NCBI RefSeq assembly: GCF_030160655.1
Contig: NZ_BSOT01000005.1
Span: 2,047,788-2,111,787, forward strand
DNA length: 64,000 bases
Direction of reading: 5' to 3'
From: Agaribacter marinus
GTDB lineage: Bacteria; Pseudomonadota; Gammaproteobacteria; Enterobacterales; Alteromonadaceae
The notes under the pieces were generated by a model. It did no database searches. It saw only the letters and a list, made by a program, of their open reading frames with translations, and was not told the origin of the DNA. The translations under genes and the position numbers were made by a program. Below, piece after piece: positions 56,345-63,702 of this stretch (the stretch's first letter is position 1; the number at the start of each line of letters is the position of its first letter).

Positions 56345-56532
56345 CTAGTGCCGCTTAGCCATTGCGCTGTTAGTCACTCATTGATTAAGGTAAAAAGTGA
56401 CTCACAATAAGGTCAATTTCAGCGGCATGGACGCACTGCTGGATTCTCCCCCCTATTCTTGAACATAAGACTAAATTCATTCAAGTTTTGAGGGGGTTTA
56501 ATTCGTTTGGCAGCCCCTTGGTGCGTAGCACT

Positions 56533-57180
56533 TCATGTTTTTCCTAATTTCTTAGCCACGACAAAATAGCTAGATGCATCTTTATATATCTCTTCGGACG
56601 CAATTGATTGAAACCTGCCTGCTTTTAACAAATCATCGACGTCAGCACTTGTGATCCTTCTTATTGGTATGGGAATTAATCCAAGTTTGCATAAGACGCG
56701 TACCAGCTGAATTTGAAGACGAACTAAAAATGACATCCGTTGACGCAAGCAAGGTGTAACAGAAATGAATAACCCGTCCGGCTTTAGCAATTCATTTATT
56801 CGTTGCATTACATTCTGTGGACTAGGAACTGTATGCAACATATTAAAAGCCATGATGACATCATAAGACTCTTTAGAATATTTACTGTCAAAAATATCTG
56901 ATTGCTCAAATTGTATATTTTCAACTTTCGCAGCCGAAGCTTTTCCCTTTGCAATTTCAATCATCTTCGATGATATATCAATAGCGTGAATCTCTTTAAC
57001 TTGATTAGAAAATTGGCACGCAGCAGTGCCTGTTCCACACCCATAATCAAGCACGATATCGCTACTCTTTAGGAATTTTTTGGTGTTTTCCCTAGATTTA
57101 CTATGAATGTACTCAAATCGCTCTTCGGTCTTATCATAGTTTTTAGATGCGCTGTCCCAGAACCCTTCCGATTTATTCAT
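56533..57180 (-). CDS. Class I SAM-dependent methyltransferase
   Basis: The 215-residue protein has the SAM motif VLDYGCGTGTAACQF near residue 44, an acidic second motif (IHAIDISSKMIEIAK) and a MAFNMLHTVPSPQNV post-motif. It is a generic small-molecule methyltransferase of the ubiE/UbiG-like type; the substrate is unknown. It lies between the Nit1C operon and the insertion-sequence scar, on the opposite strand, and is probably not part of the Nit pathway. Confidence 0.85.
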   Translation of the reverse strand: MNKSEGFWDSASKNYDKTEERFEYIHSKSRENTKKFLKSSDIVLDYGCGTGTAACQFSNQVKEIHAIDISSKMIEIAKGKASAAKVENIQFEQSDIFDSKYSKESYDVIMAFNMLHTVPSPQNVMQRINELLKPDGLFISVTPCLRQRMSFLVRLQIQLVRVLCKLGLIPIPIRRITSADVDDLLKAGRFQSIASEEIYKDASSYFVVAKKLGKT

Positions 57181-57355
57181 TTTTTATTCCTTAAGTAGGG
57201 AGACATAACGAGACTGTATTGTTAGTAGTGTGTTCAAAATTACTCGTCTCCATTGGCAATTATTCATTTCAATCAATAATTAAACCTATCTGAAATTTAC
57301 GCAGCGTTAGCTAATAGATTTGCAAAAATATCGATGCTACATTTTTTTATATGCG

Positions 57356-57610
57356 TCACTCACCACCACCTCCTCCGTCCCCCCCAGAAGAATCTGAACC
57401 AGAGTAATGATTACTGCCAGTAAGGCCTCCAGAAACACCGCCTGCAGTAGTCTTTTTATTCCAATTGCGTCCTTTGTAAGGCCCAGATAGCCCAATAACG
57501 AAGAAAATAGCTCCGATGATTGTCGATAGCCAACCAAAAAACACAGGGCTCCCAGAAGTAACATTAATTAGGCCGACGACTAACAATACGGCCCCTACAA
57601 ATCCTTTCAT
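57356..57610 (-). CDS. Small membrane protein with Gly/Ser-rich tail
   Basis: The 84-residue protein has two membrane segments (FVGAVLLVVGLINV and FFGWLSTIIGAIFFVIGL), a basic loop (YKGRNWNKK), and a tail rich in Gly and Ser ending GGDGGGGGE. I do not recognise a function. An overlapping frame on the same strand is less convincing because it lacks this clean layout. Its upstream region shares a 20-base motif with the cassette element at 60605-60624. Confidence 0.6.
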   Translation of the reverse strand: MKGFVGAVLLVVGLINVTSGSPVFFGWLSTIIGAIFFVIGLSGPYKGRNWNKKTTAGGVSGGLTGSNHYSGSDSSGGDGGGGGE

Positions 57611-57781
57611 CTTTATTCCCCTTTTGTGGCATATAATGAACCTGTAGAATTTATTCAGTCCACCTCAATTGTTCTTAATACCAGTCTATATCTAATGCTC
57701 TAGAAGTTAAACCTTACTGTCGGGTAAGAAGTTCGGCGGACATTAGGAACTACCGCATCCGGCTTCTCAGATGCATGACAC

Positions 57782-58062
57782 GGCATTAATCGGGATATAA
57801 AAAGCATTTCCCCAGAAGTCCGCGAGCGTGCAGTTCGCATGGTTTTAACGTCGGAGCATGAACATTCATCAAGGTGGGCAGCTTTGGTGTCGGTTTCGTC
57901 TAAAATCGGTTGTACACCTGAGACATCAACAGCTTGGGTTAATAAAATGGAAGTGGATTCAGGTAAGAAGCATGGTATAACTTCTGATGCCGCAGCCAAG
58001 TTCAAAGAGCTGGAGCGGGAAAACCGAGAGTTAAAACAAGCAAACAAAGCACCCTTATTCAA
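57782..58062 (+). pseudogene. IS3-family OrfA remnant
   Basis: The frame reads SPEVRERAVRMVLTSEHEHS, then LERENRELKQAN. This matches the OrfA helix-turn-helix protein of IS3-type insertion sequences, without its start region. The match ends after KQAN, where the sequence changes to an unrelated tail and a stop at 58069. No OrfB is present. It is a fragment joined to the remnant of a different element. Confidence 0.8.
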
Positions 58063-58266
58063 CAAATGAAAGATAAAATCGACAGCAAAGCCGGACGCGA
58101 ACAATACAGCAAACGCCTCGGATGTGTGGAGCCAGTGTTTGCCAACATAGCCAAAAACAAAAAGATGGATTACTTTACCTCGCGAGGGAAAACTAAAGTG
58201 AACGCCCAATGGCAAATGCACTGCATGGTACATAATATCGAAAAGTTAAGGCTGTATCTGCAATAG
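58062..58266 (+). pseudogene. IS1182-family transposase C-terminal remnant
   Basis: The frame reads KIDSKAGREQYSKRLGCVEP, then VFANIAKNKKMDYFTSRGK and WQMHCMVHNIEKL. This is the C-terminal end of an IS1182-type transposase. The N-terminal two-thirds is missing, replaced by the IS3 fragment. The join marks a rearrangement at the end of the cassette array. Confidence 0.78.
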
Positions 58267-58455
58267 ATAGGTGCTTTATATCGCTCAGCCTTCGCCATAT
58301 CTGGCGATATGTCGTTCAATCAACGCATATTCAACGAAACAAATCTCTTGTTCCCTAAAATACAAAAAATGGTATGGAATACTGCTAAGCAATAGATACT
58401 GATTTTAGCCGCCTAAAATTCGAGAGCAGGGAGTCAAAAACGACTAATTCTAAAG

Positions 58456-58588
58456 TCTCAACACCGGCATAAGCGTTGGGCGAGTTGTTGCGGAATTTGT
58501 AATAATGAAGCGCAGCGAAATGCAAATTCCGCAACAACATGCACATCCGAGGGAGCGACAGCGAATGCCTTCATGCCTTTGTTATAAC
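58456..58588 (-). repeat. attC site 1 (distal end of the cassette array)
   Basis: On the minus strand the site runs from ATAACAAAGGCATGAAGGC to GCCGGTGTTGAG, with a central perfect stem: GTTGTTGCGGAATTTG pairs with CAAATTCCGCAACAAC. It follows the small membrane-protein cassette. It is the leftmost attC, so it marks the far end of the array. Confidence 0.75.
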
Positions 58589-58614
58589 TACTTTTCACTG
58601 TTCGTCCTTAATCT

Positions 58615-58878
58615 TTAAAGGACCAGCTTGTAAGTTGTGAATAACAAAGTCGCAATCAGTATTACTGCAATTAAAAGTACAACTCCAATAAAATCATTAT
58701 CTACTCGAAAAATGGACACATGGGGATGCGCATAAATCAATCCCATAAACTCTTGCTCCATTTCCGTACATGAGCTATTTGTAAGTGTTCCACCGCAGCG
58801 AATAGATTTTACAAATAAATCAAGAAAGGTGCTCAAAATTAAAAAACAAATTAGTCCTACCACTACCAGTTTTTTCAC
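58615..58878 (-). CDS. Cassette-encoded small membrane protein
   Basis: The 87-residue protein has two membrane segments (LVVVGLICFLILSTFLDLFV and FIGVVLLIAVILIATLLF) and a loop with two Cys (RCGGTLTNSSCTEM) that may pair. The start is GTG at 58878, preceded by AGGAG. It lies between two attC sites on the minus strand, so it is a gene cassette. Function is unknown. Confidence 0.65.
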   Translation of the reverse strand: MKKLVVVGLICFLILSTFLDLFVKSIRCGGTLTNSSCTEMEQEFMGLIYAHPHVSIFRVDNDFIGVVLLIAVILIATLLFTTYKLVL

Positions 58879-58893
58879 TGCATTCTCCTAGTA

Positions 58894-58995
58894 GTTATAA
58901 CGTTTCAATAACGAGTTGTCAGATTATGGCGTAGCTTTTGCGAATGCAAGCGGCATGATATTAGCTGATAATCTCTGTTAATTGACTTGTTAACT
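58894..58995 (-). repeat. attC site 2
   Basis: On the minus strand it runs from GTTAACAAGTC to AACGTTATAAC, with an internal imperfect palindrome around GCCGCTTGCATTCGC and GCTACGCC. The toxin gene stop codon overlaps the starting core, a common cassette arrangement. Confidence 0.7.
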
Positions 58996-59307
58996 GCCGC
59001 TACCATCTCGATCTTCAAGTAAAAAATTTCTCAGTGCTCGCTCACTTCTCATTGCATATAGGATAAATAGTTTCTTTTCGTAGAGCCTATAAAATATTCG
59101 GCAAGGGCCAACGATTAACTCACGATATCTGAAATCATCCAATTCGGGCGGCTTTCTACCTGACTTTGGAAACTTCTTTAGTCTATTAGCTGAAGCAAAG
59201 ATGTCTTTTACGAGTGCTTTTGCCGCAGTTGGATTGTCCAAAGCAATATATTCCGCAATTTCGTTGACATCTTCTAACGCTGGCTCGGTCCAAATTATTT
59301 CAACCAT
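58990..59307 (-). CDS. RelE/ParE-family toxin (cassette)
   Basis: The 105-residue protein matches ParE/RelE toxins: IIWTEPALEDVNEIAEYIAL, then FPKSGRKPPELDDFRYREL, and a final VGPCRIFYRLYEKKLFIL. Such toxins act on gyrase or on ribosome-bound mRNA; this family branch cannot be settled here. It overlaps its antitoxin gene by 13 bases and ends in attC site 2. TA cassettes help keep arrays stable. Confidence 0.88.
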   Translation of the reverse strand: MVEIIWTEPALEDVNEIAEYIALDNPTAAKALVKDIFASANRLKKFPKSGRKPPELDDFRYRELIVGPCRIFYRLYEKKLFILYAMRSERALRNFLLEDRDGSGS

Positions 59308-59552
59308 TTAGCCATTTTCTCTTCTGCTTCCGACTCAGAGTATATCCGATTTTCGAAAATTGCTCGTTCACCACGAGCAATTCCCTCAAGTATTTTCATC
59401 CTATTTTGCATTGATTCATAATCATTGACGTCCACCAAATAAGCTGATGGTTGCCCATGCTCTGTAATCAAAACAGGTTCTTTTGAGGTATGCAGGTCAG
59501 CCAAAATTTTTGTAGCTTGACGTTTTAGAGTTGTAACCAGTTCAGTTTTCAT
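59295..59552 (-). CDS. Phd/YefM-family antitoxin (cassette)
   Basis: The 85-residue protein matches the Phd/YefM antitoxins: TTLKRQATKILADLHTSKEP, then VLITEHGQPSAYLVDV, followed by a C-terminal toxin-binding helix (SEAEEKMAKWLK). It precedes and overlaps the toxin gene, the usual order. It would neutralise the toxin and repress the operon. Confidence 0.88.
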   Translation of the reverse strand: MKTELVTTLKRQATKILADLHTSKEPVLITEHGQPSAYLVDVNDYESMQNRMKILEGIARGERAIFENRIYSESEAEEKMAKWLK

Positions 59553-59601
59553 AGTAGTGATACTATTCTATCACTTTGGGAAGTGCAAGCAGTTTCATAG
59601 G

Positions 59602-59673
59602 CAGTTAACACTTTGGATAAGCGGTTTGGCAGCGCTCTTCTGACAAATCCGTCTTAATCCTTTTGTTATATGC
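59602..59673 (-). repeat. attC site 3
   Basis: On the minus strand the site begins ATAACAAAAGG and ends AAGTGTTAACT. Its arms, ATTAAGACGGATTTG and CCAAACCGCTTATCC, pair imperfectly with an extra base, as is normal for attC. It is clearly related to site 6 (same ATTAAGACGGATTT arm). Confidence 0.8.
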
Positions 59674-59674
59674 G

Positions 59675-60085
59675 TTACCAAACAGCAACTTCTGTTTCCA
59701 AGTAAATTGAGTTTTCATCTAACTCGCCAGTTGGACAAATTGTCACTGACTTTATTTGCACCAATTTATCCTCCTGTACTGCTTCATGTAACCAAAAATC
59801 TTCTCGATGGACGCAATACTCAGGCTGAGTCAAAAATGAATCTTCGCCGTTTAGGTCGTTATCTAGAGGCTGTATAGTAACTAGCTCCATTAACTCCCCA
59901 TCCTCGACAGAAACACCAACGTCTGTAATCCTGCCCTTTGAGATGTCTTGTTCAGTGGTTGCTCACCATTCGTCACTGCCGATTAGTGGATGTTCTTTAA
60001 AATATTCAGGGAAACCTTTGTTGACCTCTTCGTTAAACGCAGAAGCCCAATCACTATCAGGTTTTAAATCGAAGATAATATCCAT
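59675..60085 (-). pseudogene. Cassette gene interrupted by an in-frame TGA
   Basis: An ATG at 60085 begins MDIIFDLKPDSDWASAFNEE. It runs 40 codons to GSDEW and a TGA stop. The same frame then continues ATTEQDISKGRITDVGVSVE and ends in VAVW before attC site 3. Removing the stop gives about 136 residues. The second part has an internal ATG at 59890 that could be used alone. I recognise no family. It looks like a recent nonsense mutation. Confidence 0.7.
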
Positions 60086-60109
60086 ATTCAATAATTCCTC
60101 AGGTCATAT

Positions 60110-60137
60110 TAATCCGCTTGAGCAATTTGTTATAGGG
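60110..60137 (-). repeat. Truncated attC core
   Basis: On the minus strand CTATAACAAATTGCTCAAGCGG resembles an attC starting core, directly after the stop of the 60141-60593 gene. No matching GTTRRRY half or second arm follows before the next gene begins at 60085. The site therefore looks shortened, fusing two cassettes. Confidence 0.5.
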
Positions 60138-60140
60138 CAT

Positions 60141-60593
60141 TTACTCGCTCCGTTCTGCTTCAATTTGAACTAAATCTATCATGCCTTTTACATTTGTGGC
60201 TGACCAATTATATTTTGTAAGTTCTTCAGCTAGTTTAAACCCGCTGTTTTCCAACCATTCAAACCGTTCTCTAGGCATTATGGAGTGTGAATAATAAAGC
60301 TTGTCTCCTTTGACTTCTGCTTTATAGTTCATTGCGGTTACCAAACAACGACCTTCTTTCAAATACCAAAATGAACAAGTTAGTACAACGCTATTGCTAT
60401 CTTTGAAAGTTGAATATTCATTTTTTATCCCATCAAAAGTATATTCTGGTGGGATAGTTGAATGCAAAATATAGTTAAGGGGAGCGATAGAATCTTCATC
60501 AAAAAAATGTACAAAGAATTCAGTCTTCTTACCTGTAAGTGCTATTGCATATTCAAATACAAAAGAGGTAAACGGGGTGGACGCTTTATTCAA
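60141..60593 (-). CDS. Cassette-encoded protein of unknown function
   Basis: The 150-residue protein is soluble, without signal or membrane segment. Segments such as FVFEYAIALTGKKTEFFVHF and SGFKLAEELTKYNWS suggest an alpha/beta fold. I recognise no family. The gene lies between the truncated attC core and a MITE-like element placed in its 5' region. Confidence 0.6.
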   Translation of the reverse strand: MNKASTPFTSFVFEYAIALTGKKTEFFVHFFDEDSIAPLNYILHSTIPPEYTFDGIKNEYSTFKDSNSVVLTCSFWYLKEGRCLVTAMNYKAEVKGDKLYYSHSIMPRERFEWLENSGFKLAEELTKYNWSATNVKGMIDLVQIEAERSE

Positions 60594-60614
60594 GTTTGCG
60601 ATGCCATATAACGA

Positions 60615-60777
60615 GCCTGTAGAAAAACTAAAACGTCATAAAAATATCGTGCTCTACGTCGATTATTTATACTGTTCAATGGTTCAACCTATCCGATATT
60701 CACGTAGCAACGCAAAAATAATTCAATAGTTATACAACTTTTAATACCTAAATTCGAAGTCTACTTTTTCTACAGCC
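60615..60777. mobile_element. MITE-like element of about 160 bp
   Basis: The ends are inverted repeats: CTGTAGAAAAA (60617-60627) and TTTTTCTACAG (60765-60775), extending imperfectly to G(C/G)CTGTAGAAAAA(C/G)TA. The inside is AT-rich and non-coding. It abuts the end of attC site 4 and the start of the following cassette. A 20-base stretch crossing its left end is repeated, with two mismatches, at 57631-57650. It has the form of a non-autonomous element. Confidence 0.6.
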
Positions 60778-60846
60778 TCAACACCATTTTAAGCGGCAGT
60801 TCACCGCTCTTATGAAATGTCCGTCTTCAAAATTTTTGTTAGGTGC
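60776..60846 (-). repeat. attC site 4
   Basis: On the minus strand it runs from CCTAACAAAAAT to GGTGTTGAGG. The arms TTTGAAGACGGACATTTC and GTGAACTGCCGCTTAAAAT pair imperfectly. It ends the lipoprotein cassette at 60857-61243. Confidence 0.78.
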
Positions 60847-60856
60847 TATCACTATT

Positions 60857-61243
60857 CTATTTCCTTAACTGTGCCAATATTCTTGTACCCAAAAAAAGAT
60901 CTAGACTGTATTTCACCAACAAAAACTCCATTTTTTTTGTAAGGATCATCTCAAAACCACCATCACATAGACCAGGATAAATTTCTATTCTTAATGAATT
61001 GTTCTGAACTAAATATCCTATTTTTACTTCTTCATTTGTTTCCGTGTCTTTCGCACTTCCACCCAGTACATCACCTTCAAAAAAACATGATTTCACTGGT
61101 TCATCACCAAAAGTTAATAGTTGAACCGAGCTTTCAGAATCCAATTCTATAAGAACCTTTATATCTCCTCGTAAACTTTCTTGAGTTAGATCATCGCACC
61201 CAGAAATCAACAAGAGCAGAGTAAAAAAGAAAAGAAACCTCAT
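60857..61243 (-). CDS. Cassette-encoded lipoprotein
   Basis: The protein of about 128 residues begins MRFLFFFTLLLLISGCDDL, a clear lipoprotein signal with lipobox LISGC. The remaining part is beta-rich, with Cys in KSCFFEGD and GLCDGGF. I set the start at 61243 because it gives the signal and sits just after the attC core; an in-frame upstream ATG lies inside attC site 5. Function is unknown. Confidence 0.7.
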   Translation of the reverse strand: MRFLFFFTLLLLISGCDDLTQESLRGDIKVLIELDSESSVQLLTFGDEPVKSCFFEGDVLGGSAKDTETNEEVKIGYLVQNNSLRIEIYPGLCDGGFEMILTKKMEFLLVKYSLDLFLGTRILAQLRK

Positions 61244-61249
61244 ACTGGC

Positions 61250-61362
61250 ACCTAACGCCAACGTTTGCGGCACAAGCCAGAGCTAGCTTTTGCAAATACA
61301 ATTGCGAAGCAATTTGCAAAAGGTGGCGTAGGTTTGTGTCCGTTCAACACGTTCTTGTTAAG
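61250..61362 (-). repeat. attC site 5
   Basis: On the minus strand it runs from CTTAACAAGAACG to GGCGTTAGGTG, about 110 bases, with long pairing arms: TTTTGCAAATTGC against GCAATTGTATTTGCAAAA. The outer arms are GAACGGACACAAACC and GGCTTGTGCCGCAAACG. The stop codon of the VOC gene overlaps the starting core. Confidence 0.82.
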
Positions 61363-61723
61363 CATTACTTGAATAAAAACATATTTTATTGCGATCTAAA
61401 TCTCTAACATATGCCGAATGCATATTAGACCGAACACGAGGCTCTCCTTCACTAGTGCCACCCATATCTAATACCTTTTGATAGAGCCGATTAACCTCTT
61501 CAATTGTATCGACATGCAAGCCAAGCATAGTACCATTTCCATTTGTCGCTGGCTGTTCATCGAAAGGCTCAGCGAGGGCAAACATAAAGCTTTCATTGCC
61601 CCATAAAGTCATTCGACCTCGCCCGTGAATTTTATTTAATCCACTCTCAGAGAATAAGTCATCATAAAATACCTCTGCCTTTTCCTTATCATTTGTACCA
61701 AATACAAAGTAATTCATTTTCAT
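61358..61723 (-). CDS. Cassette-encoded VOC (glyoxalase-like) protein
   Basis: The 121-residue protein has the VOC fold: MNYFVFGTNDKEKAEVFYDD, then MLGLHVDTIEEVNRLYQKVL and a final DLDRNKICFYSS. VOC proteins include glyoxalases, dioxygenases and antibiotic-binding resistance proteins. This one is close to the PhnB/glyoxalase-like type, but its metal site is not clear. It is a cassette between attC sites 5 and 6. Confidence 0.85.
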   Translation of the reverse strand: MKMNYFVFGTNDKEKAEVFYDDLFSESGLNKIHGRGRMTLWGNESFMFALAEPFDEQPATNGNGTMLGLHVDTIEEVNRLYQKVLDMGGTSEGEPRVRSNMHSAYVRDLDRNKICFYSSNA

Positions 61724-61752
61724 AGTAAAAACTCTAAATTTATCAAGAAGAT

Positions 61753-61821
61753 GCTTAACACTTACGATAAGCGGTTTTCACGCGCTCTTCGGGAAAATCC
61801 GTCTTAATCGTTTTGTTAATT
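61753..61821 (-). repeat. attC site 6
   Basis: On the minus strand it runs from TTAACAAAACG to AGTGTTAAGC. The arms GATTAAGACGGATTTTC and GAAAACCGCTTATC pair with unpaired extra bases, as in integron attC sites. It resembles site 3. The stop of the toxin gene overlaps its starting core. Confidence 0.85.
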
Positions 61822-62112
61822 GCGGTCATTCCAATACCCTGGCTTACGGTGGTTATGCATAATCGCAACAACATAAATTGTTTTTTCGTCTACATTTTTG
61901 TAAATAACGGAATACGGGAATCGACTTAAGATAAAGCGCCTATGATATTGCCCCATTTTGGGCCAAGTTTGCTGTAAGGATTGGATAGAATTAAAGGCAT
62001 CATCTAACTCTTGCACAAACTCGTACCCGAGACCTTTCACTTGTTCTTGATACCAATCAAAGGACGATTTTATTTCTTCCGTGGTGTCTGGGTGAAACAA
62101 TAATTCAGGCAT
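61816..62112 (-). CDS. RelE/ParE-family toxin, second (cassette)
   Basis: The toxin of about 98 residues begins MPELLFHPDTTEEIKSSFDW and has GQYHRRFILSRFPYSVIYKN and VVAIMHNHRKPGYW, the typical RelE/ParE core with a C-terminal basic and His cluster. I set the start at 62112 to fit the family; an ATG at 62145 would overlap the antitoxin gene. It ends in attC site 6. It differs clearly from the toxin at 58990-59307. Confidence 0.87.
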   Translation of the reverse strand: MPELLFHPDTTEEIKSSFDWYQEQVKGLGYEFVQELDDAFNSIQSLQQTWPKMGQYHRRFILSRFPYSVIYKNVDEKTIYVVAIMHNHRKPGYWNDRN

Positions 62113-62117
62113 ATTGT

Positions 62118-62333
62118 TTATAATTTTTGCTTGATTTGGTCCCATGTAGTTGGGCTAACTTTACCGCTTTCCAATTCATTACTTCGTTTTTCTGCTATTA
62201 ATAACCACTCTTGTTCAACGTCATCATCTGCACGTCCATCCATTGCTGATAATAAACAATGAGCAGCTAGAGCTTTCTCTTTAGTGCTCATTTGATCAAT
62301 GCTATCCATAAGGTTTTTAAGAGCTTCCGACAT
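62118..62333 (-). CDS. Addiction module antitoxin (PF09720-type)
   Basis: The protein of about 71 residues, MSEALKNLMDSIDQMSTKEK onward, has the pattern of unassigned addiction-module antitoxins paired with ParE-like toxins, with a Trp-rich end (VEQEWLLIAEKRSNELESGK). I chose ATG 62333, preceded by GGGGA; a TTG upstream is less likely. It precedes the toxin gene, the usual order. Confidence 0.82.
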   Translation of the reverse strand: MSEALKNLMDSIDQMSTKEKALAAHCLLSAMDGRADDDVEQEWLLIAEKRSNELESGKVSPTTWDQIKQKL

Positions 62334-62420
62334 AAAATCATCCCCAAACAATTTAATGGTGATTAGTTTAGCAGTTTATAGAATCAAGAGTAATAAATTT
62401 ACACACTTAGCAATTAACGA

Positions 62421-63452
62421 ATGATATGGACTCCCCAACTAATCGGCATTGATTTAGCCAAATCTGTTTTTAGTATCCATGGCGTCGACCAGCATGGCAA
62501 GACAAAACTGCGCAAAACCGTCAAAAGAAACAAGCTGTTAGACGAGATAGCGACATTACCACCCTGCGTCATTGGTATGGAGGCATGCTCCGGCTCTCAT
62601 TACTGGGCACGAGAATTCCGTAAACTCAAACATGATGTGCGCATCATGGCATCAAAGTTTGTCATTCCATACCGTCAAAGCGAGAAGAACGATGCGAATG
62701 ATGCTGAAGCGATTTGTGAAGCGGTTGCTCGTCCTAAAACGCGTTATGTCAGTATCAAGAGTGAAGAGCAACAAGCCGTGCTATGTCTGCATCGCATTCG
62801 CCAAGGCGCCATTAAGGACAGAACGGCACACATCAACCGTCTTCGGGGGTTATTAGCTGAATTCGGTATTGTCATGACCAAAGGCCGATACCCTGCTCAG
62901 CAGGCGATAACTGGCATTCTTGAAGATGCCGATAATGGCTTGCCCTTTCTCGCCAGAGAATTACTCCTTGACCTGTGGCAAAGCATTAAACGCTTGAATG
63001 AAGAAATACTCAAACACGATAGAAAGCTCTATCAACTTGCCAAGCAAATGAAAGCAGCCAAGCGATTAATGAGTATTCCCGGCGTAGGTGAAATCACTGC
63101 GACGTCTGTGGTGGCTACAGTTAACGATGCTAAACACTTCCCTACCAGCCGAGCTTTCTCAGCCTGGATTGGTTTAGTCCCCAGACAATATTCAACAGGC
63201 GGTAAGGTGCATTTAGGCAGAATAAGTAAACGCGGTGAAAAACATATTCGCACAGCACTCATCCACGGAGCCAGAGCTGTCATGGCAACCTGCAAACACA
63301 AAACAGACCACACCAGTATGTGGATAAAGGAATTGATTGAACGGCGTGGCTTTAAACGCGCCTGTGTGGCATTAGCTGCCAAAAATGCACGATTGATTTG
63401 GGCACTGTTGCAATCAGATACAGAGTATCAAGTTGACTATGTAGCCCATTAA
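62421..63452 (+). CDS. IS110/IS1111-family DEDD transposase
   Basis: The 343-residue protein has an N-terminal DEDD (RuvC-like) domain: LIGIDLAKSVFSIHGVD (Asp11), VIGMEACSGSHYWAREF (Glu), NDANDAEAI. The C-terminal domain of the IS110 group has SIPGVGEITATSVVATV and RQYSTGGKVHLGRISKRGEK with a conserved Ser. IS110 elements recombine with help of a bridge RNA from their non-coding end. The ATG at 62421 is the only usable start in frame before a stop at 62415-62417. The gene seems intact. Confidence 0.93.
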   Translation: MIWTPQLIGIDLAKSVFSIHGVDQHGKTKLRKTVKRNKLLDEIATLPPCVIGMEACSGSHYWAREFRKLKHDVRIMASKFVIPYRQSEKNDANDAEAICEAVARPKTRYVSIKSEEQQAVLCLHRIRQGAIKDRTAHINRLRGLLAEFGIVMTKGRYPAQQAITGILEDADNGLPFLARELLLDLWQSIKRLNEEILKHDRKLYQLAKQMKAAKRLMSIPGVGEITATSVVATVNDAKHFPTSRAFSAWIGLVPRQYSTGGKVHLGRISKRGEKHIRTALIHGARAVMATCKHKTDHTSMWIKELIERRGFKRACVALAAKNARLIWALLQSDTEYQVDYVAH

Positions 63453-63691
63453 TACAACGTCAATTTAAACGGTTTACCCCACCGAGTCTACGCACTAGCA
63501 AATGACGATAACACGGTCAGACCGAGAGCAAGAAAGCCTGTTTATGCGGGAAGTGATAAAACACTGTTTAACGAATGAGGCATTGCTCAAGCGAAAATCA
63601 TCAGGGCGATAGCGTAACAAAGCTAATAAACGCCGAATGTAGAGCTGCTGTCCAACCTTCTTGTTATCAAAGGCTGCTATTGCTTGACAAA
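63453..63691 (+). other. IS right-end non-coding segment, candidate bridge RNA locus
   Basis: About 240 bases between the transposase stop and the right inverted repeat have no convincing gene; a short frame on the minus strand is probably chance. IS1111-group elements carry their bridge RNA region downstream of the transposase gene, so a structured RNA here would be expected. I could not fold it reliably by eye. Confidence 0.35.
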
Positions 63692-63702
63692 GGGGAGTCC
63701 AT

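Noticed and set aside
56372..56402. AGTCACT/AGTGACT inverted repeat after nitH
   Set aside because: Only seven bases with a 17-base gap and no T run; too weak to call a terminator.
57290..57355. GCGTTAGC near 57312 considered as an attC end
   Set aside because: There is no matching starting core or paired arms, so the array is taken to end at 58456.
57337..57564. An overlapping 75-codon minus-strand frame in the small membrane-protein gene
   Set aside because: The alternative frame at 57356-57610 has a cleaner two-segment membrane layout and a natural start.
57700..58233. A 177-codon minus-strand frame over the IS scar
   Set aside because: It is antisense to clear IS3 and IS1182 fragments; its length follows from the transposase frames on the other strand.
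59961..59966. The in-frame TGA considered as a selenocysteine codon
   Set aside because: There is no visible SECIS hairpin or selenoprotein-like context, so a nonsense mutation is simpler.
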